From contig OY294044.1 of assembly GCA_958510825.1 (NCBI GenBank), forward strand, positions 47,394,626-47,458,625: 64,000 bases of DNA. Direction: 5' to 3'. Origin of the DNA: Brachypterus glaber. Its lineage: Eukaryota; Arthropoda; Insecta; Coleoptera; Kateretidae. The notes under the pieces are model-generated. The model had not been told where the DNA came from. It saw nothing but the letters and a program-made list of their open reading frames with translations, and ran no database searches. The position numbers and the translations under genes are program-made. Shown here piece by piece: positions 9,681 to 21,014 of the stretch (the first letter of the stretch is position 1; the number at the start of each line of letters is the position of its first letter).

Positions 9681-9880
9681 CTTCGCTGCTGGGGATACCA
9701 ACCGTGATGACGTCACCAAGCCGATCGCACTGCAGAGCGTGTTACCTCCCCGAGTGACTCTGGCTAACTGACACGTCTCTGCTTCGCTGCTCTGATACCA
9801 CCCGCAATGACGTCACCAAATCGCGCGCACTGCAGAGCATGTTACCACCTCGAGTGCCGCTAGCTGACTGACACGTCTCT
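9681..9880 (+). repeat. GC-rich 100-bp tandem repeat, array 3 (start of copy B)
   Basis: Two units identical to the last two of array 1. It exists because the duplication breakpoint lies inside array 1. Confidence 0.9.
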
Positions 9881-11205
9881 GCTGCCTAATTTCAGGGCGA
9901 CATAAATATACGATTCGACTAGGAGTCCAAACCGGAAAAATATGATAAAAATATAAGAACAATATTATTTATAATATTATTATAAAATCAGATAAAAAAT
10001 CCGTAGATTTCAGATTAAATTCCGTAGATAAGGCAAAATATCCGTAGACATTCGTAAATTTCAGTAGGGCTCAAAAATATAAAAAAACAGGGCTCAAAAA
10101 TATAAAGAAATATAAATTTCTACTATTTTTTTTTTCAGTATAAGTAAGTAAACAATAACCCTGGTGAAACTTCTTTTTTTACAAATACAGGTTGCCCTAA
10201 GGGCCACTTGCACCAACGATGGTTTAGCTTTAAACTTGGATTAAATGGACGGCCAGCCAATCAGAATGCAGTATTTTTAACTTATACTCAATTTAGTTGA
10301 GATAATCCCAGTTTAAGAGTTGGTGCAAGTTGCCCTAAAATAAAAGAACCCATAAAAATTGTCCTTTAAAAATCTAAAATGTATTCAGGTCTAGATATAA
10401 AAGATTTTATGCATGCATAGATGAATAAGCGACTAGGTGCGACTTAAGGTTTGGATCTTCTTTTAAAAATATATGAAATAAAGAAAATTTTAATTACTTA
10501 TTAGTATTAGTACCCCATGTTTATATTTTTTATCCGTAAATTGTCTGAAAAAGGCATCTTAGTCATGTTTATGTACTTTTTGTACCCTTCGTAAGGGTAC
10601 CGGCGTACACTTACAGCGGACAACTTAGCCGTTAGAATTTGAAAAATTTATATTTGGGGATCAATGGACGGTTTCTTTGATAGTCGTCAGGCGACAATTC
10701 AACATACACTGTATATACCAAATCCCTGTATGACAACTGCCCACTTTGTAAGTTCGGTCTCACGGATGTCAGGATCGGTACTCTCTCTCTTTCGAGATAC
10801 TTGGCGTGTACGGAAAAGTCGACCATCCAGAGAGAACACCCCAAATACCCATCTAATAATAAAATCATCTAATGGGAAATAGATATGAACAATATATTAT
10901 ATCTATTATATAAGGTTTCTGAGAAAAGTAAGACAAAAAACGGTAACGGTAATGACGATTGTAAATTATTAGTTTTGAAATCATCCCCCTACCCCCAAGT
11001 CCTCTGTTTACACCAGTAATAAAACGTAACGTAACGGACTATCGAGCATTTCGCCCTTGATAAAATAAAACTTAATTCTAAAACTATATTTCCAGCTATC
11101 TCTTGTTTAAATAATAAAATTAAAAAAAATACGTACAAATCCAAACCTCCTGCATGAAAAAGTATTAATAAAATTATTTATTTTTAAATACTACCTATAT
11201 CGCTG
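9881..11205 (+). mobile_element. LTR-element remnant and CCGTAG segment, copy B
   Basis: Duplicate of 6967-8265, with an extra 21-bp partial repeat near 10080-10105. It carries the second copy of the Harbinger-like MITE (10201-10335) and the same spurious 78-residue minus-strand frame (10632-10868). Confidence 0.6.
10201..10335. mobile_element. Harbinger-like MITE, duplicated copy
   Basis: Same element as 7262-7396 and flanked by TAA. The right end has one change (GCAAGTTGCCC for GCAAGTGGCCC). It was copied with the segmental duplication and is not an independent insertion. Confidence 0.9.
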
Positions 11206-11640
11206 GCTGACTGACACGTCTCTGCTTCGCCGCTGGGAATACCACCCGCGATGACGTCACCAAACAGCGCGCACTGCTGAACGTGTTACCACCCCGAGTG
11301 CCGCTCAATGACTGACACGTCTCTGCTAGGGATACTACCCGTGATGACGTCACCAAGCCGATCGCACTGCAGAGCGTGTTACCTCCCCGAGTGACTCTGG
11401 CTGACTGACACGTCTCTGCTTCGCTGCTGTGATACCACCCGCAATGACGTCACCAAACCGCGCGCACTGCAGAGCATGTTACCACTCCAAGTGCCGGTAG
11501 CTGACTGACACGTCGCTGCTTCGCTGCTAGGGATATCACCCGTGATGACGTCACCAAGCCGAGAGCACTGCGGAGCGTGTTACCACCCCGAGTACCGCTG
11601 GCTGACTGACACGTCTCTGCTTCACCGCTGGGGTCCCCAG
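11206..11640 (+). repeat. GC-rich 100-bp tandem repeat, array 4
   Basis: Duplicate of array 2, with a few substitutions. Here the fourth CRE is intact (TGACGTCA), while array 2 has TGATGTCA. Confidence 0.88.
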
Positions 11641-12581
11641 TGTTGCCAGGTCAACATTTTAAAAATCCGTAGGTAAGTGGTAAAAATTCCTTAAAATTCC
11701 GTAGATTCACCCTTAAAAAATCCGTAGATCTACGGATTATACCTAAATACTGTCGTAATCTGCATTTCAACATTTAGGATTATTAAAATCAAAAACGAAA
11801 AAAATTTAAAAAAAATTAAAAAAATTAAAAAAAAAATTTCAAAAATTGAAAAAAAAAAATTTAAAATTTAAAAAAACCTAGAAAAATTGGGTTTTCAAAA
11901 AAGATCTGTTTAAAAAAAATATATTTTTTTTTAAATTTTGTTTTAAAAATTATTTTTTTTAAGTATTTGGGAAAATGCAATATACTATTTACTGTGAATA
12001 GTATATAATGGAATGCATAGCACTATATATCTTTACGGCTTGTTATTACTTTTAATTAAATTTTATAATAAATATAGATACCACAAATTAACAGATTTTT
12101 TAAATACCAAAAAGCATAAATATAGTTAGTTTAGATATTATTTCGTTTATTAAAAAATTAAAATCCATGCCAAACTTTTACATAAAAAGAACGCGGCAGG
12201 TAACTTCTTTGGTGTACTTACCGCAGATTTTCTTAGGATTGGTACATACCGTAGTAAAATAATACTAAGCTCGAAAACCGTATGTGTCAGGTGCACAGAA
12301 ATGCACCGAGACTTTGAACTTAGTGTGAAGGCTTCAAATTTAGTTTTGAAATATTATCTGATAATAAAAAAACCAACGCAAATGAAAATTAAATTATTAC
12401 CTACACATCGGAAGTATAAGTAAAAAGCATTGTCATTTTACAGGTAAAGTTCCGTTTTTCTGTTCTGTCTCTATTCCATCAACTTTAACATAGCAAAATT
12501 TGAATGCCATTGTCAGTACAATAAATAACGCGATATTGTATCATATAAATGATTCAAGCAATCATAAACATTTGAAATAAT
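11641..12581. other. CCGTAG segment, A/T tracts and unassigned sequence (copy B)
   Basis: Duplicate of 8701-9660. It differs by an added TCTGTCTCTATTCCA stretch near 12460 and by lack of a 29-bp block near 12567. No gene is recognised. Confidence 0.6.
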
Positions 12582-12808
12582 CTACAAGTAAAACGCACTA
12601 AGTGCACTAAGTGACTTAGTGCCTATTGCCAGATAAAATTTTAATCAAAATCAAATTGGTGCATTTTGTATAGTGGGTAACTAACTCCCTTGGCAGTCCA
12701 CCTAGAAGTTAGTTCGGTTTACTTATACATAGATAATCAAAAATGAATTACAGTGCCATTAAAATCCCATTTTTGCAAAAAAAGTGACTTAGTGCCTTTT
12801 ACTTGTAA
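12582..12808. mobile_element. 227-bp inverted-repeat element
   Basis: Left end TACAAGTAAAACGCACTAAG and right end CTTAGTGCCTTTTACTTGTA are complementary with one mismatch. Just inside the left end, CACTAAGTGCACTAAGTGAC can form a small hairpin. The 2.9-kb duplication breaks here. Confidence 0.7.
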
Positions 12809-12972
12809 GCCGACGATATATTGTAATATTACATTTAAAAAAACTAAAAATTTAATTTTTATTTCTGAAATCTACAATATAGATTGTGGCAATCGGCAAA
12901 CATAACCTAATTCATGTCACTGAAAATGCATATTTTTAATTTGTAACCTAATTTATTAATTGCGTAATGTCC

Positions 12973-15096
12973 TGTACCGTAATTAATACGTTTACTGCCA
13001 ACGGCTAGTTTTGACAGCGGAGCAATGGGTATGGGCAAGGGAAAAATAGAAAGAATTGATTAATGTTGTTAGGGGCGCCAGTTACTTTAGCTTTTACTCC
13101 TTTAGGTAAGTAACAACCTAGTGTAAATACTTAAGCTTTTCAGTTTGAGAAAATATAACCCTTAAATAAAATAAGATAATTCATTTGAGAAATTTATTAT
13201 AAATAAACTTAATGAAAGCACATCAAGTAATGTATTAATATATCTAAAAAAATATGTGTAATTATATTAAGATATAATTAAAGAAATCTTAATAAAAATT
13301 ACTAAATTCTGAAATCATTCGACTTAAATGTATAAAGAAAACATGAAGTTCAGCAAGCACCAAGAAATGTATGTAAACAGCAATCATTTCTTGCAGTGTA
13401 TAAAAGTCATGCTTAAATTAGAAATCATTTAATCAAAAGTATGATATTTAATAATTAATAAATGAGATTAAATGTTTAAAAAAAATAAGTACCTAAAAAT
13501 GAACAAAAGCCAGAAGGGCATATAGTATTAATCAATACTATATCAGATCTGATAAAGTTTACAGTTATAAGAATATTGAAATAAAAGAATTTAAAAATAT
13601 GAAATATTGCTTTCAAAAGTTTTCAGAATGAGTACTTAGCTGGTTTCTGCAAAATCCATGAGGTATGAATTCCATCGTCTCCATCTGTACAAGTCTCCCC
13701 TATGCTGATGTATTCATTTCTCAAATGAAAGAAAAAAAAATATAGGCTGTCCCATCTACTTTGGAAAAATTATCTTCCAGGATAAAATGTACGATTGAAA
13801 ATGTTGTCCGGGATTAAATATGCTTTTGAAAATTATGTCCAATATAAAATTGTCTGCTAGACGGTCATATAGAATTTATCTATGCCGAAAAATACAGAAC
13901 CATGTTCCAACAGAACATCACTCCATGCGGAGAACTTGTATATCAAATATACCAAAATAAACTTCAACTTAAATTAATATAATTCCATATTAATGGTATA
14001 GAAATGGTGAGTAATTAATGGTAATTAATTAATGGTCTAGTAATGTAGTAATAATGGTGCTTAATGGTGATTAATTAATGGTGCTAAAACAATAATTATA
14101 TCTTAGAAATATTCTAAGAAACAGAAAAACTTAACTTACATGTCATACTAAGTCTTCGATGTCCATCGAAACGTTATAAATGCGTAATTGTAGAAAATAA
14201 CCGTTACAATATCTTCCGCATTGTTTAAATATTCATTTTCACTAACTTTAAATAAAAATACATGAAGGATTACTTCGATGATTACAGAAAATAAACACTC
14301 GTCAAAATGACACCACCATTGTATTCGAGTTGCATCAAGAAAGAGCGAAAATCGACCTTATCAACCGGTATGAACCCTTCAGGTAAATAAAATCCTATTT
14401 CTGAACTATTAGCGACATCTATGTAAGTCATTATCAACTACAGTTTTACCGTATAGGATTCCTAATAAAGGTAACGAAAACTACATCAAAGATAATAACC
14501 AAAAAGAATATTTCCTAATAAATCCGTATTAGTGATATCTAACCTCAAAATATTACTCTAAGAAACAAATATAAACAATACTTATTGTTTATCAGCAAAA
14601 CTAATAAAAATACGAACAGAATACTAAGTGTCCTGTGAACTAAGTATAAACAAAATACTGAATCTAAGTGAGCAGTTCCAGCAAACTATTTTCAACAAAT
14701 TCTAGATTATCCCGAAGGAATAATCATACGAAACTTTCCAGGAGAAACAAGCTACAGATGAAAGCCAGTGAAATCCAACCCTCAATAGACTCTGAAACAT
14801 ATAAAAACCAGGTAAGTCCATAGACAAATGCACTATAGAGAAATAAGTCATATGATTCTTTATTATTAAAAATCATATTCTAATTATGTTTTCTTTATGT
14901 TATTTTCAGGTAGAACTATGGAATAGAGACTCATATGGTTAGAATTCAGTTCCTGCTACAAAATAGTCCCAGATACAAAATAGTTCTGTACGTACGTAAC
15001 TATTTATATACAAAATAAACATAAATGATAACGTAAGTAAACGAATAGTTTAATTAACCCTTGCTATATTACAAAGTGACGATTTATGTCGTTACA
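12973..15096 (-). repeat. 3' LTR (2124 bp) of the Ty3/Gypsy element
   Basis: Starts TG and ends CA on the plus strand. At over 2 kb it is long for Ty3/Gypsy LTRs, which are usually a few hundred bases to about 1 kb. It contains TTAATGGT repeats (about 13990-14090). It differs from the other LTR by about two substitutions and three 1-base indels. It holds no credible ORF. Confidence 0.95.
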
Positions 15097-15110
15097 CATG
15101 CCCCCTCCAA
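15097..15110 (-). other. Polypurine tract
   Basis: On the minus strand TTGGAGGGGGCATG lies directly before the 3' LTR (TGTAACGAC...). A G-rich purine run at this place is the expected primer for plus-strand DNA synthesis. Confidence 0.75.
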
Positions 15111-15609
15111 AAATAATAAAAATATTTAATATACAAAAAATATTTTTATACCAAACTCTAAAACTATTTAACTTAAATAGCTAAAATATATACTATATTT
15201 TATTTAATAAATCAACAAAAAATACAATACTTTATGTAAATCATTTGAAATACTACTTGATAATTAACAATAGCTAAGCTTGATAACTACGTGTATCATC
15301 CGCCTACTCTTATGTAGAACATAATTTTGGGACTTTATCGGTGTGTGTCATAAACAGGTAATTGTCATAATCAGGTAATTGTCATAATTAATTTTGTTTT
15401 TCTTTTTAGCTAAGTTTTATCAAGATAAAAAAATAGAAATAAGACTTGACTGTGTGCACCAGAATTCTCTTCTACAAAAAATATATTTATATATTTTTTT
15501 TACTACTATATACAAAAGTTTTGGGTACCCTTTAAATATTTTCAATACATTGATATTTTTTAAATATCATTCTGAATGATACTAAGAATATATTCTTATT
15601 TAATAAAAT
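15111..15609 (-). other. 3' untranslated region of the Ty3/Gypsy element
   Basis: AT-rich sequence between the pol stop codon and the polypurine tract. There is no envelope-like frame. The 61-residue plus-strand frame at 15394-15579 has no recognisable motif. Confidence 0.7.
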
Positions 15610-17610
15610 CTAGCCAACTGAAATGTCACTATTCGATCCAAAATATTTCTTTAGATCTTTAACATGCCAGTCGCCTCTATGACCATCTGCATTTTCCAAA
15701 ATATACACTAACTTTGACTTTTTCGCAACAACTTTGCAAAGTATGTACTTTGGAGCAAGTTTTGCAGCAAAACTTTTACTAGCATCTGAGAGTACTTTGT
15801 TTCGTCTCCAAACTTTTTCACCTATATCAAAATTTACTTCACGCTTGCGCAAATCATAAGTACGCTTATTACGTTCATAAGCTTCATGTAAATATTTCTT
15901 TACATCAACAAAAATCTCTTTAAGATTTCCCAAGTCTTGGCTATACGAGTCTCTGTCACAAGGTTCTAATTTAACACCATCAGTTGATGTCATTTTTCCA
16001 TAATAAGTTCCTGTGATAGGTACATTCCTCCCAAAATTAAGAAATGCCGGCGTATACCCCGTAACTTCATTTACAGACGTTCGTAAAGCTAGACCTATTT
16101 TTGCTAAATTTTTACACCATTCTTTTTGATTATCTTTTATATATGATCTTATAGCAGTAGAAATTGTGCGATGTTGCCTTTCCGTCGGATTATTTTGACT
16201 ATGGTAAAGTGCATTAAACCAAATTTTCTGTACATTATATTCATCTGCTAATTTTTTAAAAACTTTACCAGCAAATTGTTTTCCATTATCGACAATTAAA
16301 AATTGACAGACTCCGTAAACTAAAAAAACTTCATTCTCAATGAATTTACATATTGCATTTGCAGTAGCTTCCCTTAAAGGATGTAATAATGTATACTTTG
16401 TAAACCAGTCTGACACAACCAAAAGATAACAAAAACCTTTAGAACTTCTGGGAAATGGTCCCTGCAAATCACATGAAATAACTTGCCACGGATAATTTAC
16501 TTCTTTTTCACGACCCATCAATCCAAAACGTGCAGAATTACTAACTTTTTGTGATTGACAAATATTACAACATCTTACATACTTTAAAATATCTTTACGC
16601 ATTTTTGGCCAAAAATATATTTCTGAAATTCTATGAAAAGTTTTAAAAAATCCCATATGAGAAGCTAATACATCGTCATGACATTCTTTTAGAACTTGTT
16701 TACGACATTTTTGAGGCACTAACAATTTCCACTCTATAATATTACTTTTTACTTTTGTCTTGGTCGGTATGAACTTATAAATATTATCATCAATAACTTT
16801 AAATTGCGGATATGAATCTGGACTTTTACCAATTTTTTCCCTCAACTGAATATAATATTTATCACTATTATAATCATTTACATTAAAATTAATTAAATTT
16901 ACATCTGGAAAAATTGATTTTTCTGGTTCTATTCTATCAAAAGCTCTGGATAACCCATCAGCTACTACATTTAATTTACCTCTACGATATACAATATCCA
17001 TATCATATTGCTGTAATTTTAATGACCATCTAGCCAAGCGACCAGAGGGATCTTTCATATTACTCAAATATTTTAATGAAGAATGATCTGTAATTACTGT
17101 GAATTTAACACCTTCAATATATGGTCTAAACCTATCTATAGCAAACAAAACAGCTAAACATTCCTTTTCACCTACAGAATATTTTATTTCACTACGTGTT
17201 AAAGCTCTACTAGCATAAGCTATTACTTTTTCTTGACCATCTTGCGTTTGTGTTAATATGGAACCGAGGCCAACTAAAGAAGCATCACATTGTATAACAA
17301 ATGGTAAAGAAAAATTGGGACTTGCTAAAGCCGGAGCATTTATTAAAGATTCCTTCAACAATAAAAAAGCTTTTTCTGCATCAGTATTCCAACTAATGGC
17401 TTGTTTTTTACCTTTGCCCTTCAAAAGTGAATTTAATGGACTAACAATTGTTGAAAAATTCCTAACAAATCTACGATACCACGAAGCTACACCTAAAAAT
17501 CGTTTTATCTCTGTACTATTTGTTGGTCTAGGATAGTTTATTATTGCTTCTACTTTTATAGGATCGGTTCTTAAACCAAAATTATCAATTACAAAACCTA
17601 AATACTTAAG
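15610..17610 (-). pseudogene. pol: Ty3/Gypsy pol, 3' part: RT end, RNase H and integrase
   Basis: This frame is open from about 17613 to its stop at 15610. It starts with KYLGF, the end of the reverse transcriptase fold. Counting from the TTG at 17424, RNase H shows D47 (QCDAS), E86/E88 (VGEKE), D113 (TDHSS) and D156 (ADGLSR). Integrase has an HHCC finger (H249, H256, C286, C289) and a catalytic triad D319, D379, E415 with exactly 35 residues between the last two. It ends with a GPY/F-like module (FAAKLAPKYILCKVV), in which ILC replaces GP[Y/F]. It is the same polyprotein as the upstream pol frame but in a different reading frame, so this copy cannot make full Pol. There is no chromodomain. 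Confidence 0.92.
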
Positions 17611-19028
17611 TGATTACTTTTTTCAAAATTTATTGTAAGATTAGCAGATTTTAATTTTTCATGTACTATTTGAAGTAATTTAATATGTTCCTCAAATGTT
17701 TTTGATACTATTATAATGTCGTCAATATAAACAAATATATTTGGATAAAAGGAGAAAGGAAAAAGTTTATCCATTAATCTTTGCTGACTTTGTGTTCCAT
17801 TTTTGAGTCCATAACACATTACATTAAATTCAAATAGTCCCCTACCAGGTACGGAAAATGCAGTTTTTTCTTTAGCAGTTTTTGTAAGTGGAATCTGCCA
17901 AAAAGCATTTTTTAAATCTATACTTGATATATATTTTGCATCGCCTAATAAACTTAAAATGGAGTCTATCCTTGGTAAAGGATGTGAATCACCTTTTGTA
18001 ATAGAATTTAATTTACGTCCATCAAAACAAAAACGGTATGTACCATTAGCTTTTTTTACTAATAAAACTGGTGAATTAAAATCAGAATAAGATGGTGAAA
18101 CTATATCATCTTTTAACATTTTATCTAACTCTTTATGTAAAATTTCTATTAAATAAGGTGACAAAGGATATTGACGCATTTTAAAAGGTTTATTATTTCC
18201 TGTATCTATATCATGTTCTATTAAATTTGTTCTACCTATTTTTTCGCTATATAATTCTTTAAATAAACTAACAAATTTATCTGCTATCTTTTTCTGTTCG
18301 TCTGTCAAGTCACATAAGCCTACTGAATTATCTTTATTTATATCCTGACTATCACTGTTATTACTGATCACATTCAATTTATTAATTTTATTATTCCAAG
18401 ATTCATCAGAAAAATCCAGAGTCATAGAAAACAATTGTAAAAAATTCACACCAAAAATAAAATTTGTTTCCAAAGAAGGAACAACCAAGACTTGTAAAAT
18501 CTTAACTTCATTATCTACTTTAATAGGTAAATAAACAACACCAGTTACCAACTGTTTAGATTTATCAGCTGTAGTAACATGCGGTATAAGACATTTATCA
18601 ATTTTTAAATTAAATTTCTCTAAAATTTTAATCGCGTGACCACCAGCCACTGAACAATTTGCACCTGTATCAATCAAAGCTGTTATATTTCTATCAAAAA
18701 TATTTACTTTAATATATGGACGGTTATCTCTAGGTAATTTAATAAAAGAACTTTTATTAATTACAGACAAACTATACGGTTTATAAAAATTTTTAACTTT
18801 ATCCAACCAATCTTTCCATTCATTCAAATAAAATCGTTTATTTGTTTCTGTTACACTTGATTTTTGTAAAGAATTGATATTATTTTTATTATAATAAATG
18901 TTTTTACAAAAAGTAGTTTTGTTATCCTTTTTTACCTGACTGTCATTATTATTTTTAGCCTTTTTATTAAGTGAATGCCGACTAAAATCATCCACTTTCC
19001 TATTTAGTTTTTTGTACAGGAAGGGCAA
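17598..19028 (-). pseudogene. pol: Ty3/Gypsy pol, 5' part: protease and reverse transcriptase
   Basis: A 476-residue frame entered by a -1 shift from gag (25-bp overlap). The aspartic protease active site DTGANCSVAGG lies near residue 119. Reverse transcriptase motifs follow: SPVLLVKKANGTYRFCFDGR-like finger (here FNSPVLLVKKANGTYRFC), LPRIDSILSLLGDAKYISSI, SIDLKNAFWQIPL, and the catalytic YIDD at 434-437. The frame stops shortly after NFEKSN. The expected KYLGF continuation is in another frame, with fewer residues than usual between the two motifs, so a small out-of-frame deletion near 17608-17613 broke the gene. Catalytic residues are otherwise intact. Confidence 0.93.
19004..19013 (-). promoter_or_regulatory. 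Programmed -1 frameshift site (A AAA AAC + gag stop)
   Basis: In the gag frame the last codons read ACA AAA AAC TAA. The heptamer A AAA AAC (minus strand, 19013-19007) is a classical simultaneous-slippage site, and it is followed at once by the gag stop TAA (19006-19004). A -1 slip here leads into KLNRKVDDF of the pol frame, which agrees with the frame offset of the two ORFs. I did not identify the stimulatory RNA structure. Confidence 0.85.
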
Positions 19029-20407
19029 TTTTTAAAAACTACATCTTTATATCCACATTTATAACAAAACTTTGTTCTTTTAGCTAAACATTTGCTAAAA
19101 ATATGATTTGGTTGGTTACAGTTATAACAAATTACTTGTCTACTTTTATTATTACTACTATTCTGTGTATTATTAAAGCTTTGATTGGTACTTTGACTAA
19201 TTTGAGAAACTTGACTACTATTACATACTGAACTTTGACGAGTAGAGGAAGATGGGGTAAGTTTGGACACTGTGGTATTATGACTACAATTACATTTACT
19301 ACTTAAATTTTGATTTATATCCGAACTTAGGACATTTACTTTATTAACTGTTTTATTTTTTGCCACACTTTTACCTGCTATGCTCTTTTGTTTTAATTGA
19401 TAAGCTTCATCTATTCTTTTACAACTGTCCTTTAAATCTTCTAAATCATTTATTTCTATAAGTGATAATGGTGTAAAATAATGTGGTAATATTCTTTCTC
19501 TAATCGTCTTAAGTCTAGTATATAAACTTGCAGCATGAATTAAACGTTTAAACAAGGTTTCCATAGCACCTATAAAAATTGCAATAGATTCATCGGGATT
19601 TTGATATCTAGAACGGATATCATCCCATGTTCTATCATCTATGTTAGCTGGAAGAAAATCTTTTTTTAATGCTTGAATTATTTGAGACCACGAATTTAAA
19701 TTATCTTTAATTGAGAGAAACCATGACAATGCTGGTTCTTTGAATAAGTCATATGCAGATTTAAATAACATTTCGTCTGTAACATTTCTACTTATTTTCA
19801 TATATTCAACTTGCTCAATAAAATTTAAAACATTAGACTTTCCATCAAAATTAATATTCCATTTATAAACTGGTACTGATTTTAAATAATCATTATCTTT
19901 TTTACTAGAAACATTAGGACTAAACTGTGTACTATTATGTAATGAAATATTATTATTTACTTGAGTAAGATCTGAATTTTTACCAGATTTTTCATAAAGA
20001 TCTAAAATATCTGCTTCTATTTCTAAACAAGTTGCTTTTGTTATTTCTAAAAATTGAATACGTCTAACTTTATTTTCTTCTACTTCAGGAAAACGTTGCA
20101 AACGATTTGTTACATGTACTAAATAAGTTTTTAATTTTCTTAAATCAGCTAAACTATAATCACCATGATATTCTACAATTTCTGAAGATATACTATCTAA
20201 AATTCTATTAATATTTTCCACTTCACTGTTAAAATTAAAAGTCGGATCTACATATTTTACTTTAGGATCTTCCCTAGCTATGGCTCTACCTAAAACTTTA
20301 ATTCTAGATGCTCTATTATTTTTTGCTGTTAAATGTCTTATACGAAGTTCATAATTTACCATTTCTGCAGTCAAAAATCTAATTTCCATTTTATCTAAAT
20401 CTTCCAT
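19004..20407 (-). CDS. gag: Ty3/Gypsy Gag polyprotein
   Basis: Intact 467-residue frame from ATG at 20407. It would form the cytoplasmic virus-like particle that packages the element RNA. The N-terminal third is charged and helical. The middle (NFIEQVEYMKISRNV, ALSWFLSIKDNLNSW, IQALKKDFLPANIDD, YQNPDESIAIFIGAME) matches the retrotransposon Gag capsid domain. The C-terminus has a zinc knuckle CX2CX4HX4C (427-440). A second knuckle (448-461) has Val in place of His. The last codons overlap pol and carry the frameshift site. Start choice: first ATG after the leader, with no upstream in-frame alternative that I can see. Confidence 0.93.
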   Translation of the reverse strand: MEDLDKMEIRFLTAEMVNYELRIRHLTAKNNRASRIKVLGRAIAREDPKVKYVDPTFNFNSEVENINRILDSISSEIVEYHGDYSLADLRKLKTYLVHVTNRLQRFPEVEENKVRRIQFLEITKATCLEIEADILDLYEKSGKNSDLTQVNNNISLHNSTQFSPNVSSKKDNDYLKSVPVYKWNINFDGKSNVLNFIEQVEYMKISRNVTDEMLFKSAYDLFKEPALSWFLSIKDNLNSWSQIIQALKKDFLPANIDDRTWDDIRSRYQNPDESIAIFIGAMETLFKRLIHAASLYTRLKTIRERILPHYFTPLSLIEINDLEDLKDSCKRIDEAYQLKQKSIAGKSVAKNKTVNKVNVLSSDINQNLSSKCNCSHNTTVSKLTPSSSTRQSSVCNSSQVSQISQSTNQSFNNTQNSSNNKSRQVICYNCNQPNHIFSKCLAKRTKFCYKCGYKDVVFKNCPSCTKN

Positions 20408-20989
20408 TTTGAATATTTATTTTCAAAATTTAAATTTAATTTACTCAAAATATTTATTTTATTAATAAAATATTTATACTGTACCACAAATTATTTTTTT
20501 TTGTGTACACTGCTCAACAAAGTTTTTGCATACTTTGGAAAATTTCCCAAATATGTCAAAAAAAATACTAAATTATTATTTATCTCAATTGGACAAATTA
20601 ATAATTATAAATAGTCTCCAAAACTACAAAATTAGCTAATATTTATTCATATCCTTCGCATAAATAAATACCCTATTATCCATTTATTTCTATTGAATAA
20701 AAGATAATTTCTAGAAAAACTGAACCCACGCCAAAATTTCTCTATTCCATGTTATTCCATAAAATTCAGAAAAAACATAAAAAACACATATCTGATATAT
20801 CTTATCAGATTAACTCTAATTTGACTTAATTTTCAACAAAAAATATTTTATTCAACAGTTATATGTAGTTTTTCTCAAAATGAACTTTAAGTTACACTGA
20901 AAAAAAAAATAAGCTTTAGATTTTTATAAAAAATACACTGAGAAAAATGGAGTAAAATTAAAAAAACAAGTGTTCTATCTATCCAAATA
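20408..20989 (-). other. Leader (5' UTR) of the Ty3/Gypsy element
   Basis: AT-rich sequence of about 0.6 kb between the primer binding site and the gag ATG. No ORF. It presumably holds the packaging signal. Confidence 0.7.
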
Positions 20990-21007
20990 CCACGTTCTTG
21001 GGCGCCA
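20990..21007 (-). other. Primer binding site, tRNA-Lys-like
   Basis: On the minus strand TGGCGCCCAAGAACGTGG begins 7 bases after the 5' LTR. The TGGCGCCC start matches the 3' end of lysine tRNAs. The remainder fits tRNA-Lys(CUU) only with a small bulge. That an LTR element is primed here is established for the family; the exact tRNA is inferred. Confidence 0.75.
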
Positions 21008-21014
21008 ATATTAG

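Larger units (their letters stand above)
9681..12604 (+). repeat. Tandem segmental duplication, copy B
   Basis: Second copy of 6765-9680. Its right edge lies within the inverted terminal repeat of the small element at 12582-12808, at the hairpin-forming GCACTAAGTGCACTAAGTG. All elements of copy A (arrays, LTR remnant, Harbinger-like MITE, CCGTAG segment) recur here. Confidence 0.9.

Noticed and set aside
7693..10868. Two identical 78-residue minus-strand ORFs, seemingly a duplicated gene
   Set aside because: They lie antisense in a noncoding LTR-element remnant; identity comes from the 2.9-kb segmental duplication and not from selection. No domain is visible.
6441..11640. CpG-island promoter of a host gene
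   Set aside because: GC richness is explained by the 100-bp satellite; no gene or transcript-like sequence follows any of the four arrays.
15111..15609. An envelope gene between integrase and the 3' LTR
   Set aside because: Only about 500 AT-rich bases without a frame of useful length, so the element is not an errantivirus-like, env-bearing type.
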